From Negativicutes bacterium (GTDB lineage Bacteria > Bacillota > Negativicutes > Sporomusales > JAOACF01), in NCBI GenBank assembly GCA_026417995.1, contig JAOACF010000004.1, positions 1-41,116 on the forward strand: 41,116 bases of DNA. Direction: 5' to 3'. The notes beneath the pieces were generated by a model that was not told the DNA's origin, did no database searches, and saw only the letters and a list, made by a program, of their open reading frames with translations. Position 1 is the stretch's first letter, and the number at the start of each line of letters is the position of its first letter. Position numbers and translations under genes: made by a program. Below are positions 24,540 to 32,972 of the stretch, one piece after another.

Positions 24540-26303
24540 ATGAAGGATTTAGTAGCAAACCAGCTTGTTAAGTATCTGGAAAAACGCGGCATCAGGCATA
24601 TCTTTGGCTTATGCGGACACACCAACATCGCAGTGCTTGCCGCGCTGTCCAAAAGCGAAAAAATTCGCTTTATTAATGTACGGCATGAACAAATTGCGTC
24701 TCATGCCGCAGACGGCTACGCCCGTGTTACCAAAAAAGCATCCGTTGTTCTCAGCCACTTGGGCCCGGGTCTTACCAACGCCGCCACCGGCGTTGCCAAC
24801 GCCGCACTTGACTCCATTCCGATGGTAGTTATCGCCGGCGACGTACCCAGCCATTATTTCGGCAAGCATCCGCATCAGGAAGTCAACCTCCATGCTGACG
24901 CCTCCCAGTGGGAAATCTATCGTCCGTTTGTCAAGCGCGCCTGGCGGGTAGACCGTCCTGACCTGCTGCCGGAAATCATGGAAAAGGCCTTTACGCTGGC
25001 CGAGTCCGGCCGTCCCGGCCCGGTTCTTGTTGACGTTCCCATGGATATCTTCTCCCAAGAGATTGATGTTGCTTTGTTCGAGCGCCTTGATCTTAATGCC
25101 AAGACCATTCATAAGCCTACCCTTGACGAAGGGGTTGCGGCGCAAATCGTCAAGACGCTGGGTGAAGCCAAGAGCCCGGTTATTTATGCGGGCGGCGGCG
25201 TAATCCTGGCCGATGCGGCGCAAGAACTCAAAGAATTTGTCGATCATATGGGCATTCCGGTTGCGCACTCGCTTATGGGCAAAGGCGTGGTGCCTGACGA
25301 TCATCCGCTGGTGCTGGGCATGACCGGTTTCTGGGGTACCAAGTTCATCAATGATACCTGCCGCAGTGCCGACTATATCCTTGGCCTGGGCACCAGTTTC
25401 AAGGAGGCGGATTCGAGCTCCTGGTATCCGGAGTATACCTTTAACTTCCCGCCGACCAAGCTCATCCATATCGACATTGACCCGAGCGAAATCGGCCGCA
25501 ACTATCCGGTGGAAATCGGCGCCGCCGTTGACCTGAAACAAGCGCTGACCGTACTGAACCGGGTAGCTAAAAAACTCTATCCGCAAGGCAAGAAAAATAC
25601 CGCTATGGAGGAGGCTATTGCCAAAGCCCGCGCCGAATTCAAGGACAGCAACAAGGCGCTGGAAGAAAGCGACGCTTTCCCGATGATGCCGCAGCGGATT
25701 CTGGCCGATGTGCGTGCCGTACTGCCGCGCAATGCCATTATTACCACTGATGTGGGTTGGAACAAAAACGGCGTTGGCCAACAGTTCCCCATCTACGAAC
25801 CAGGGTCGATTCTCACTCCCGGCGGCTACGCTACCATGGGCTTTGGTTCACCGGCGGCTTTAGGCGCGAAGATCGCGGCTCCTGACCGGGTGGTTGTCTC
25901 GCTGATTGGCGACGGCGGCTTTGGCCAAAATCCGGCAGTTTTAGCGACTGCGGCTGTTGAAAATATCCCGGCCGTTTTTGTAATTATGAACAACCGGGCA
26001 TTCGGCACGATCGCCGGTTTGGAGAAAGCGCACTATGATACTACTTTTGGCACCCTCTTTGAGAAAGACGGTCAGCCTTACTCGCCTGACTACGCCGCTA
26101 TTGCCAAAGCATACGGTGTAGAGGGCGAAAAGATCCAGTCCGCGGCCGAATTTAAGCCGGCGCTTGAGCGGGCAATCAAGTCCAATAAGCCGTATGTGCT
26201 TGATGTGACTATGATCAACAACCCGGTGCCCACCGCCGGTCACTGGAATATCATGGACATCTACTCCCCCGGCAAAAAAGTGCACCATGTAAGCACCAAC
26301 TAA
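24540..26303 (+). CDS. ThDP-dependent acetolactate synthase-like enzyme, substrate unknown
   Basis: A 587-aa enzyme with the three domains of the acetolactate synthase/benzoylformate decarboxylase family. The activating Glu is present in VRHEQIASHAADGYAR. The cofactor motif is GDGGFGQNPAVLATAAV...MNNRAFG. It differs from Gcl, AHAS and sulfoacetaldehyde acetyltransferase in the regions I can compare, so the substrate is not assigned. Genes that follow are a TIM-barrel isomerase and an acylating aldehyde dehydrogenase. A carboligase making a hydroxy-oxo compound is therefore plausible. The ATG at 24540 is preferred over 24525 because GAGGGGGA lies between them. Confidence 0.85.
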   Translation: MKDLVANQLVKYLEKRGIRHIFGLCGHTNIAVLAALSKSEKIRFINVRHEQIASHAADGYARVTKKASVVLSHLGPGLTNAATGVANAALDSIPMVVIAGDVPSHYFGKHPHQEVNLHADASQWEIYRPFVKRAWRVDRPDLLPEIMEKAFTLAESGRPGPVLVDVPMDIFSQEIDVALFERLDLNAKTIHKPTLDEGVAAQIVKTLGEAKSPVIYAGGGVILADAAQELKEFVDHMGIPVAHSLMGKGVVPDDHPLVLGMTGFWGTKFINDTCRSADYILGLGTSFKEADSSSWYPEYTFNFPPTKLIHIDIDPSEIGRNYPVEIGAAVDLKQALTVLNRVAKKLYPQGKKNTAMEEAIAKARAEFKDSNKALEESDAFPMMPQRILADVRAVLPRNAIITTDVGWNKNGVGQQFPIYEPGSILTPGGYATMGFGSPAALGAKIAAPDRVVVSLIGDGGFGQNPAVLATAAVENIPAVFVIMNNRAFGTIAGLEKAHYDTTFGTLFEKDGQPYSPDYAAIAKAYGVEGEKIQSAAEFKPALERAIKSNKPYVLDVTMINNPVPTAGHWNIMDIYSPGKKVHHVSTN

Positions 26304-26315
26304 GGAGGAAGAACC

Positions 26316-27137
26316 GTGGCCCCACAATTTTCGTTAGCCTACCTTACCGTTCCCGGTTGTCCTCCGCCTGAACAAACATATATCGCCGCCCGGGCCGGCT
26401 ATGATTTCGTCAGTCTTCGTCCCATTCTGATGGGCCTTCCCGGAGAGCCTAATTTCGCGCTGGCGGAAAATAAAGAACTGTATCAACAAACGAAAAAAGC
26501 GCTTGCCGCTACCGGCCTTAAGCTGCTGGACATTGAGCTGGCGCGTATCCATGACGGCATGGATCCGAAAAAATATCTCCCTGCCATGGAAATCGCCGCT
26601 GAGCTTGGCGGACGCCATGTTCTGAGCAGCATTTGGACCAATGACCGCAGCTACTATATCGAAAAATTTGGCGAGGTTTGTGATTTGGCTAAGCAATTTG
26701 GCCTGACGGTTGAGCTCGAATTCGTGCCAATTGCCAGCGTTAACAATCTCGCCGGCGCGCTTGACGTGCTTCGCAGCGTAAAGCGTGACAATGCCGGCCT
26801 GATGATCGACGTTCACCACTTCCATCGTTCGCGTGACAGGGTGGAGGACCTGGATGCCGTTCCCCGCGAGTGGTTCCGTTTTGTCCACCTTTGCGATGCG
26901 CCGGCAGAAATACCGACGGAAAAAGATGAAATGACCCGCATTCTGCGGGAAGCCCGCCTGTATGTCGGCGAGGAAGGCGGCATTGATGTCGCCGCTATTA
27001 TTAACCGCATACCTGAAGTGCCTTACTCGATCGAGTTGCCTAATCTTAAGCGCATGAAGGAAATGGGTTTCGCCGAGCACGCGTTTCGCTGCATCGAAGC
27101 GGCCAAGGCTTATCTCGCGGCTCGCCCGCGGGCTTAA
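26316..27137 (+). CDS. Xylose isomerase-like TIM-barrel sugar isomerase/epimerase
   Basis: A 273-aa protein of the AP-endonuclease-2-like isomerase family, which includes Hyi and IolE/IolI. Likely metal ligands in order: Glu of VELEFV, Asp and His of MIDVHHFH, His of FVHLCDAP and Glu of YSIELPN. The GTG start has AAGGAGG 9 bases upstream and lies 12 bases after the ThDP enzyme gene. The ThDP enzyme plus TIM isomerase order copies gcl-hyi at 4.3-6.8 kb, but sequence similarity to Hyi is low. The substrate is unknown. Confidence 0.85.
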   Translation: MAPQFSLAYLTVPGCPPPEQTYIAARAGYDFVSLRPILMGLPGEPNFALAENKELYQQTKKALAATGLKLLDIELARIHDGMDPKKYLPAMEIAAELGGRHVLSSIWTNDRSYYIEKFGEVCDLAKQFGLTVELEFVPIASVNNLAGALDVLRSVKRDNAGLMIDVHHFHRSRDRVEDLDAVPREWFRFVHLCDAPAEIPTEKDEMTRILREARLYVGEEGGIDVAAIINRIPEVPYSIELPNLKRMKEMGFAEHAFRCIEAAKAYLAARPRA

Positions 27138-27173
27138 AGCGACAGAAATTAAAGACCAAACGGAGGGAAAAAC

Positions 27174-28586
27174 ATGGCAGACGAACTAACCAAAGAACAA
27201 CAAGCCGAGCTTGATGCGGCTTTTGAAAAAGCGCAGAAAGCGCTTAAAATCATTGAAAGCTATGATCAGGCCAGGGTTGACCGTCTCTGTCAGGCGGTTG
27301 CCTGGGCGGTGGCCAACAAAAAGACTTTCACCCGTCTGGTGGCAATGGGTATTGAAGAAAGCGGTCTGGGAGATCCGGAAAGCCGCATGAACAAGCGCTT
27401 CAAAATCCGCGGCGTGCTCCGCGACGCGCTGCGGCAAAAGAGTATCGGCATTATTGAGGAGATACCGGAAAAGGGCATCGTAAAATATGCTAAACCCGTA
27501 GGCATTATTGCCTCGATAGTTCCCACTACCAACCCGGACCTTACTCCCGCCGGTACCGCCATTTACGCCATCAAGGCGCGCGACGTCGTTATCTTCTCGC
27601 CGCACCCCCGTTCCAAAAAGACTACTTTTGAAACGGTGCGCCTGATGCGGGAAGCGTTGGAGCGGGAAGGCGCCCCTGCTGACATTTTGCAATGCCTGAC
27701 TCAGGTGAATATTCCCATGTCCAAAGCGCTTATGGCCCGCGCCGATCTCGTGCTGGCCACCGGCGGCAAAGATATGGTAAAAGCTGCTTATAGTTCGGGA
27801 ACGCCTGCCTACGGCGTCGGCGCCGGCAATGCGACCATGATTATTGACGAAACGGCTGACGTTAAGGAAGCGGCCCGCAACACTATGCTGAGCAAGACTT
27901 CCGACTTTGGCTCAGGCTGTTCGGCGGACGGCAATCTTATTATCCATGAGAGCATCTTTGACAAAATGCTGGAAGCGCTTGTACAAGAAGGCGGCTATCT
28001 GGCGAATGAAGAGGAAAAAGCCAAGCTGCGTGCGGTAATGTGGGATGAAGAGGGACACCGCTTGCCCAAAACCGTGGCGTTGGCACCGCAGAAGATGGCT
28101 GAGATTGCCGGATTCAGCATTCCGGCTGACCGCAAGTTTATCATCGTAAGGGGCGACGGTATCGGCAAACAGTATCCTTTCTCCGGCGAAAAGCTCACCA
28201 CACTGCTTGCCGTGTATAAGTATGAGGGCGAATTCGAGAATGCGCTGGATATGATGCGGGCCATCTACGAAGTCGGCGGTAAAGGACACTCGGTCGGCAT
28301 CTACTCCTTTAATGACGACCATATTCATCGACTGGCTCTTGCCGCGCCGGTAAGCCGGATTATGGTCCGTCAGCCCCAGTCCAAAGCCAACGCCGGAGCG
28401 TTCAACAATGGCATGCCGATGACTTCCAGTTTGGGCTGCGGCACCTGGGGCGGCAACATAACCTCCGAAAACGTTCATCTCAAACATTACATGAACACCA
28501 CCTGGGTATCGCGTCCGATTCCGGAGGACAGACCTTCTGACGCTGAACTGTTCGGCGAATTCTATGACCCGGAATGTGAAAAGTAA
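27174..28586 (+). CDS. CoA-acylating aldehyde dehydrogenase
   Basis: A 470-aa enzyme of the AdhE/EutE/SauS group that oxidises an aldehyde to an acyl-CoA with NAD(P)+, or the reverse. The catalytic cysteine is Cys249 in DFGSGCSADGN. Other family marks are PVGIIASIVPTTNP and AAYSSGTPAYGVGAGN. It is the last gene of the cluster and is followed by a long palindromic terminator. The aldehyde is not known. It fits a route where the product of the ThDP enzyme and isomerase becomes a CoA ester for the HMG-lyase-like enzyme (inference). Confidence 0.88.
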   Translation: MADELTKEQQAELDAAFEKAQKALKIIESYDQARVDRLCQAVAWAVANKKTFTRLVAMGIEESGLGDPESRMNKRFKIRGVLRDALRQKSIGIIEEIPEKGIVKYAKPVGIIASIVPTTNPDLTPAGTAIYAIKARDVVIFSPHPRSKKTTFETVRLMREALEREGAPADILQCLTQVNIPMSKALMARADLVLATGGKDMVKAAYSSGTPAYGVGAGNATMIIDETADVKEAARNTMLSKTSDFGSGCSADGNLIIHESIFDKMLEALVQEGGYLANEEEKAKLRAVMWDEEGHRLPKTVALAPQKMAEIAGFSIPADRKFIIVRGDGIGKQYPFSGEKLTTLLAVYKYEGEFENALDMMRAIYEVGGKGHSVGIYSFNDDHIHRLALAAPVSRIMVRQPQSKANAGAFNNGMPMTSSLGCGTWGGNITSENVHLKHYMNTTWVSRPIPEDRPSDAELFGEFYDPECEK

Positions 28587-28594
28587 GATCGCAT

Positions 28595-28632
28595 AAAAGA
28601 TAAGTCTGAGCAATTGCTCAGACTTATCTTTT
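28595..28632. terminator. 38-bp perfect palindrome, bidirectional terminator
   Basis: AAAAGATAAGTCTGAGCAA (28595-28613) is exactly reverse-complementary to 28614-28632. It has A4 at one end and T4 at the other. It lies between two convergent genes and overlaps the last two bases of the stop codon of the LysR gene on the minus strand. Confidence 0.9.
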
Positions 28633-29491
28633 ACGGTCTAAACGTATCTAAGAAATGGCGCGCGGCCGTAGACAAGTATCGGTTGCGCAGCCAAACTACG
28701 GCTGCCGCCGTTTCGAGGTCAGGAGCGTCGATCTGGCGGTAACGCAGGCTGGGGCTGGGGAAGAGGCGGGCCAATGACGCGGTGGCGATGGCGATGCCAA
28801 TGCCGGCGTCAGCCCAGGCCAGAATGGAACGAGGATCGTCAGCCTTGCACAAGATCGTTGGTTCAAACCCGGCTTCCCGGCAGGTTTTCATAATCATGGC
28901 CTGATGGCGCCGGTGAATTAAGAGCGGCTTTTGCGCCAGTCCGGTAACGGGAATGGGTGCATCGCAGTCTTCGGCCCAACTGCTGTTCATGGCGGCTACC
29001 AGCGGTTCCTTGGGCAGAGGTATGGAATCAAATACGGCTGTGTCGACCGGCAGACGTACAAGGCCAATTTCAATTACGCCGTCATTTAGCAGGCGGATAA
29101 TCCTCTCGGTTTCACCTTCCCACAGCAAATAGTCAATACCGGGATATTGCGCGTGAAAACTGCGGATGTGTTCAGCCAGAGGAACAGCGCCCGAAGCCAC
29201 GGTACCGATGGCCAGGGTGCCTTTCACGCCCGCGTCGAATTCTTTTATTTCTTTTTCGGTAGTATTCACTAAATCCAATATCTGTTCAGCCCGGTTCCGC
29301 AGCGCGCGCCCGGCTTCAGTCAACTGGATTTTACGGCTTCCGCGCTCCACGAGCTGGACGCCCAGCTCGGTTTCCAGCTGTTTGAGCTGTTGGCTGAGCG
29401 GCGGCTGGGCAATATGCAGCCGTTTAGCCGCGCCGCTGATTTGTCCTTCTTCGGCAATCGCCAGGAAATAGCGCAATTGTCTGATATCCAT
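28631..29491 (-). CDS. LysR-family regulator
   Basis: A 286-aa LysR-type protein. The N-terminal region MDIRQLRYFLAIAEEGQISGAAKRLHIAQPPLS is of the CatR/BenM-like subgroup that often controls acid catabolism. I chose the ATG at 29491 because GGAGA is 8 bases upstream; further in-frame starts at 29497 and 29524 are too close to or before that site. It is convergent with the ThDP cluster and divergent from the MFS gene. The latter is its likeliest target, with a TATAAT at 29572-29577 in the gap. Confidence 0.9.
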   Translation of the reverse strand: MDIRQLRYFLAIAEEGQISGAAKRLHIAQPPLSQQLKQLETELGVQLVERGSRKIQLTEAGRALRNRAEQILDLVNTTEKEIKEFDAGVKGTLAIGTVASGAVPLAEHIRSFHAQYPGIDYLLWEGETERIIRLLNDGVIEIGLVRLPVDTAVFDSIPLPKEPLVAAMNSSWAEDCDAPIPVTGLAQKPLLIHRRHQAMIMKTCREAGFEPTILCKADDPRSILAWADAGIGIAIATASLARLFPSPSLRYRQIDAPDLETAAAVVWLRNRYLSTAARHFLDTFRP

Positions 29492-29652
29492 GGGCATGTC
29501 TCCTTGTTTCCAGACTTTTAACATATATAATACAAATAAACTAGATATTTTTAATATAGTATGTACTCTGATATAATCATACCTGAGATTAAACGGTAAA
29601 TCAATTGTTTATCTGTAGCGGTGATTTCGCTGGGTGAGAGGGGGATTTTAGC

Positions 29653-30855
29653 GTGAAAAATCGCGGTCTTGCTATCCTGACAGTTGGCCACTTGTATACG
29701 GACATGAACCAGGGCTTGCTGCCGGGGCTGCTGCCATTTTTAATTTCGGCCCACAATCTTAGCTTTGAGGCGGCTGCGGGGCTTGTTTTCGCGGCCAATA
29801 TTCTCGCCTCGCTGGTGCAGCCTCTGCTTGGATACTTAGCCGATCGCTATCCGATGTTCGCTATCATGCCCGCAGGCACCTTCCTCGCAGGTGCCGGTCT
29901 TGCCGCCACAGGTCTTGTTTCTGACTATTGGCTCTTGTTTTGCGCAGTAGCCGTAAGCGGTGTGGGCGTGGCCGCGTTCCACCCCGAAGCCGCTCGCTTG
30001 ACTAACCATATTTCCGGTGACAGAAAGGGGGCCGGCGTAAGCACGTTTACCGCCGGCGGCAATGTCGGCAATGCCCTCGGGCCTTTGGCCGCCGTGGGAA
30101 TTGTCAGCACCTGGGGGCTTGGGGGAACTTTAGTGTTAGCCGTACCGGCGCTTCTGGTAGCCGCACTGTTCGTTAGCGAGCGCTGTCGATTGCAAGGGGC
30201 GGCGCAGGAAAACAAGATGCAGTCAATGCCGGCGCCGACCGACGAGTGGGGTTCTTTCTTCCGGTTATCGCTGGCCATCACCTTGCGGTCGATTATCGTT
30301 TTTGGCTTAAATACCTTTCTGCCGCTATACTGGATCCATGTTTTGCACCAGTCGCCGGCAGCAGGGAGCAGTATCTTGACCATCATTTTTATCGTGGGGG
30401 CAATCGCCAGCCTTATTGCGGGACGACTCGCCGACCGGTTCGGCCATCGCCAGGTAGTTCGCGCCGCATTTATCTTGCTGCTGCCCACACTTCTGATTTT
30501 TATCCAGGTGCGTGATGTTTTCCTCGCCACAGTGCTGCTGCTACCCATTGCGGTTGCATTATTCGCCTCATTCAGCCCAATGGTGGTGATCGGCCAGAAG
30601 TACCTGCCCAATCATATGGGACTTGCTTCCGGCATTACCCTAGGTCTGGCAGTCAGTATTGGCGGAACGGCTGCACCGATACTGGGACGTATTGCTGACA
30701 GGTACGGCATAGAAGCAACTTTCACCCTGATCGCTTTTTTGCCGCTTCTCGCGGTTGCTGCGGCATTCATGCTCCCTAAACCCCAAGTAGATATGCCGGC
30801 GGAAGAACCGGAAGCGGCTGCAGACGATACGGCTGGCATCTGCGTCAAAGCATAG
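29653..30855 (+). CDS. MFS transporter, fosmidomycin-resistance (FSR)-like
   Basis: A 400-aa major facilitator with 12 predicted segments. The beginning GHLYTDMNQGLLPGLLPFLI resembles FSR-type exporters, and the loop LADRFGHRQV between segments is a typical MFS signature. The start is a GTG with GAGAGGGGGA upstream. It is divergent from a LysR gene. Such proteins usually export drugs or metabolites; the substrate is unknown. Confidence 0.85.
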   Translation: MKNRGLAILTVGHLYTDMNQGLLPGLLPFLISAHNLSFEAAAGLVFAANILASLVQPLLGYLADRYPMFAIMPAGTFLAGAGLAATGLVSDYWLLFCAVAVSGVGVAAFHPEAARLTNHISGDRKGAGVSTFTAGGNVGNALGPLAAVGIVSTWGLGGTLVLAVPALLVAALFVSERCRLQGAAQENKMQSMPAPTDEWGSFFRLSLAITLRSIIVFGLNTFLPLYWIHVLHQSPAAGSSILTIIFIVGAIASLIAGRLADRFGHRQVVRAAFILLLPTLLIFIQVRDVFLATVLLLPIAVALFASFSPMVVIGQKYLPNHMGLASGITLGLAVSIGGTAAPILGRIADRYGIEATFTLIAFLPLLAVAAAFMLPKPQVDMPAEEPEAAADDTAGICVKA

Positions 30856-30898
30856 GACAGGATGATTTTGTGTCGCGTGTAAAGGTGTAAAGTTATAT

Positions 30899-30927
30899 TT
30901 GACTTCTAAAGAAGTGTATGATAAAAT
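30899..30927 (+). promoter_or_regulatory. Promoter of the T-box/aroK transcript
   Basis: TTGACT (30899-30904), a 17-base spacer and TAAAAT (30922-30927), just upstream of the T-box leader. Confidence 0.75.
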
Positions 30928-30949
30928 TTCACTAATAAATAAATGAAAT

Positions 30950-31212
30950 ACAATGACAAGGATAAGTAACTGTTCAGCTTGGTGTCAGAGAGCCGGTGGC
31001 AGGTGGAAACCGGACGATGGCGGCAGTGAAATACACCTTTGAGTAGCAGGCTGAAACCGGCGGCAGCGCCGGCAGTAGGCTGAGCCGGGCGCCGCCGTTA
31101 CAGGGATAGGATATCGGAAGAGTTATCTTCTCGTATCTGAAGTGGTAGTGATACAAATTGGGTGGTAACACGGGAGTCAAATCTCGTCCCTGCAAGAGGG
31201 GCGGGATTTTTT
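30950..31212 (+). ncRNA. T-box leader, probably tyrosine-specific
   Basis: Stem I elements AGAGAGCCGG and GGTGGAAACCGG are followed by GTGAAATACACCTTTGAGT, where the specifier codon is most likely TAC (31032-31034, Tyr). The antiterminator bulge is TGGT in GGGTGGTAACACGG (31163-31166). It would pair with a tRNA whose discriminator base is A, as in tRNA-Tyr. The terminator pairs 31180-31191 with 31197-31208 over 12 bp and ends in a T-run. It controls the second shikimate kinase: uncharged tRNA-Tyr should permit read-through. Confidence 0.85.
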
Positions 31213-31243
31213 AATTTATTTATAGTATTTGGAGGATGGTAGC

Positions 31244-31894
31244 ATGGTAAAATTAACAGTGATGGCCAATCAGAAGTTTGTCCGGAAACCGATAGGGATG
31301 CCCTATTTGGCCGGAGCGCTTCAGCAACTTGCAGCAAATGAGAGGAAGGCAATGAACAACATTATTCTCATCGGCTTTATGGGGACGGGTAAAACCACTA
31401 CCGGCAAGATTCTTGCCTCACGTCTCAACCGGAAATTTATTGATGTGGATGAAGAAATAGAATTGGCTTGCGGCATGAGTGTAAATGAAATTTTCAGCGT
31501 ACATGGCGAGCCTTTTTTCCGCGAACAGGAAAAGTACGCCATTGAACGGGTAATGAAGCACAGCAACGCGGTGATCGCCACCGGTGGCGGAGCGGTGCTT
31601 GCTGCTGACAATGTCGCCAATTTAAAGCGCGACAGCATGATAATTGCTTTACAAGCAGCGCCTGAGGTAATCTTGCGCCGGCTCGAGCAGTGCAACATTC
31701 CCCGGCCGCTGTTAAATAAGCCGGACAGATTGCAAGTCATTGTGAAAATGCTGGCAGACCGTGCGCCCAAATATCAGATAGCCGATCTTTATGTAGATAC
31801 CAACACGCGAACCCCCTGGGAGGTATCGCAAATTATCATTGATAACTTGCGCTTGCGGGAGAAAGCGCACCGCAAGGTGTCGGCCCATAGCTAA
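31244..31894 (+). CDS. aroK: Shikimate kinase (second copy, T-box controlled)
   Basis: It phosphorylates shikimate, like the copy at 2.5 kb. It has Walker A GFMGTGKTT, the intact Asp-x-Asp motif FIDVDEEIE, substrate Arg in EPFFREQEK, ATGGGAVL, and IPRPLL in the lid. The ATG at 31244 follows GGAGGA and gives 216 aa with an N-terminal extension of 36 residues. A second ATG at 31352, with AGAGGA upstream, gives a standard 180-aa enzyme (MNNIILIGFMG). I cannot decide between them, and both might be used. Its control by a Tyr T-box differs from that of the pheA-linked copy. Confidence 0.9.
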   Translation: MVKLTVMANQKFVRKPIGMPYLAGALQQLAANERKAMNNIILIGFMGTGKTTTGKILASRLNRKFIDVDEEIELACGMSVNEIFSVHGEPFFREQEKYAIERVMKHSNAVIATGGGAVLAADNVANLKRDSMIIALQAAPEVILRRLEQCNIPRPLLNKPDRLQVIVKMLADRAPKYQIADLYVDTNTRTPWEVSQIIIDNLRLREKAHRKVSAHS

Positions 31895-31907
31895 CAAAAT
31901 GAGCCGG

Positions 31908-31943
31908 AGGCCTGGAAACGAGCATTCGTCCCAGGCCTTTTTT
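31908..31943. terminator. Terminator between aroK and lysR
   Basis: AGGCCTGG (31908-31915) pairs with CCAGGCCT (31931-31938), with inner ACGA/TCGT pairs, then T to 31943. Confidence 0.88.
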
Positions 31944-31954
31944 CGAGTGCTTGC

Positions 31955-32848
31955 TTAGCGGCTGCGCGCCGTTGCCGCCAGTACATACTCGCAAAAAACC
32001 CTCACCGCCGGCGGCTGGTAAGTATTTTTTAACAGTGCCAGGGCGATAAGCTTTTTGATCGGCTTATTCAGGTGGCAATAAGAAACCGGATAAGGAGTGG
32101 GTACTTTTACTGCTTCCAGCGGGAAAAGCCCAATCCCCATTCCCTGTGAAACAAGCGCGAGGCTTGTTTCGGAATGACTGCACTGGCAGACGATATTGGG
32201 GCTGAAGCCGGCGTCCAGGCAAGCCTGGTAATAGATATTGTAGATGCTCTGGTCGGGACTGGGGAAAACGTAGTTTTCCCCGCGGGCTTCTGCGAGGTCT
32301 AGCACTGGTTTGCCGGCAAAGGGATGGTCGGGGGAAGTAACGAGGACAAACTCATCTTCTGCTAATTTGTAATATTCGATATCATCACTGACGATATTAG
32401 TTGGCGGAGTGAGTATCGCGGCATTGATGGCCGCCGCACGGAGCATTTCCGTAAGTTTGTAACTTCCGTTTTGGCTGATGTTGAGATGTAGGCCCGGATA
32501 CTTTTTATGAAAGGTAGTAATGAGCGAGACGAAGTTGATACTTTCCAGGGTGGTGATTGCCCCCAGATTTACCGTACCCTTAGTTAAACCCACATGCGCC
32601 TGCATGCTCTGGCGGGCCGCCTCGATTTCCGCTAGGATTTTCCGGGCATGGAGGATGAACTCTGCGCCGGCGGCGGTGAGTTGCACGGTACGGGTTGTCC
32701 GGTTGAACAGTTTGACGCCGAGTTCTGTTTCCAGTTTGGCGATCTGCTGGGAGAGTGACGATTGGGCAATGCATATTTCTTCGGCAGCGCGGCTGAAATG
32801 CCGGTGAGTTGCAACTTGAACGACATATTCGAGCTGGGTTAAATCCAT
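31955..32848 (-). CDS. LysR-family regulator of the aldo/keto reductase-TTT region
   Basis: A 297-aa LysR-type protein with the helix-turn-helix FSRAAEEICIAQSSLSQQIAKLETELG and an effector domain. The ATG at 32848 is preceded by AGGGGTGG on the minus strand. It diverges across 124 bp of AT-rich sequence from the aldo/keto reductase and the transporter genes downstream, which are its probable targets. The effector is unknown. Confidence 0.9.
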   Translation of the reverse strand: MDLTQLEYVVQVATHRHFSRAAEEICIAQSSLSQQIAKLETELGVKLFNRTTRTVQLTAAGAEFILHARKILAEIEAARQSMQAHVGLTKGTVNLGAITTLESINFVSLITTFHKKYPGLHLNISQNGSYKLTEMLRAAAINAAILTPPTNIVSDDIEYYKLAEDEFVLVTSPDHPFAGKPVLDLAEARGENYVFPSPDQSIYNIYYQACLDAGFSPNIVCQCSHSETSLALVSQGMGIGLFPLEAVKVPTPYPVSYCHLNKPIKKLIALALLKNTYQPPAVRVFCEYVLAATARSR

Positions 32849-32972
32849 ATTCCCGCCACCCCTTTTATTTATCGTGTCTGTCTATTAATTATATCGTAAT
32901 TATAAATTGAAGTGCATAATTATTTGATATAAAATTTAGAATATAGAGTTTTTGATCTCATAACGGGAAAGG

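Noticed and set aside
24609..25781. 390-codon open frame on the minus strand inside the ThDP enzyme gene
   Set aside because: It is fully antisense to a gene with clear ThDP motifs, has no recognisable domain, and such long antisense frames are common over GC-rich third positions.
26334..27080. 248-codon minus-strand frame opposite the TIM-barrel isomerase
   Set aside because: Antisense shadow of a gene with conserved metal ligands; no ribosome site or family resemblance.
24540..28586. Sulfoacetaldehyde metabolism (Xsc plus SauS)
   Set aside because: The acylating dehydrogenase belongs to a group that includes SauS, but the ThDP enzyme does not show the Xsc sequence pattern I can recall, and no sulfonate transporter, phosphotransacetylase or sulfoacetyl-CoA ligase is nearby.
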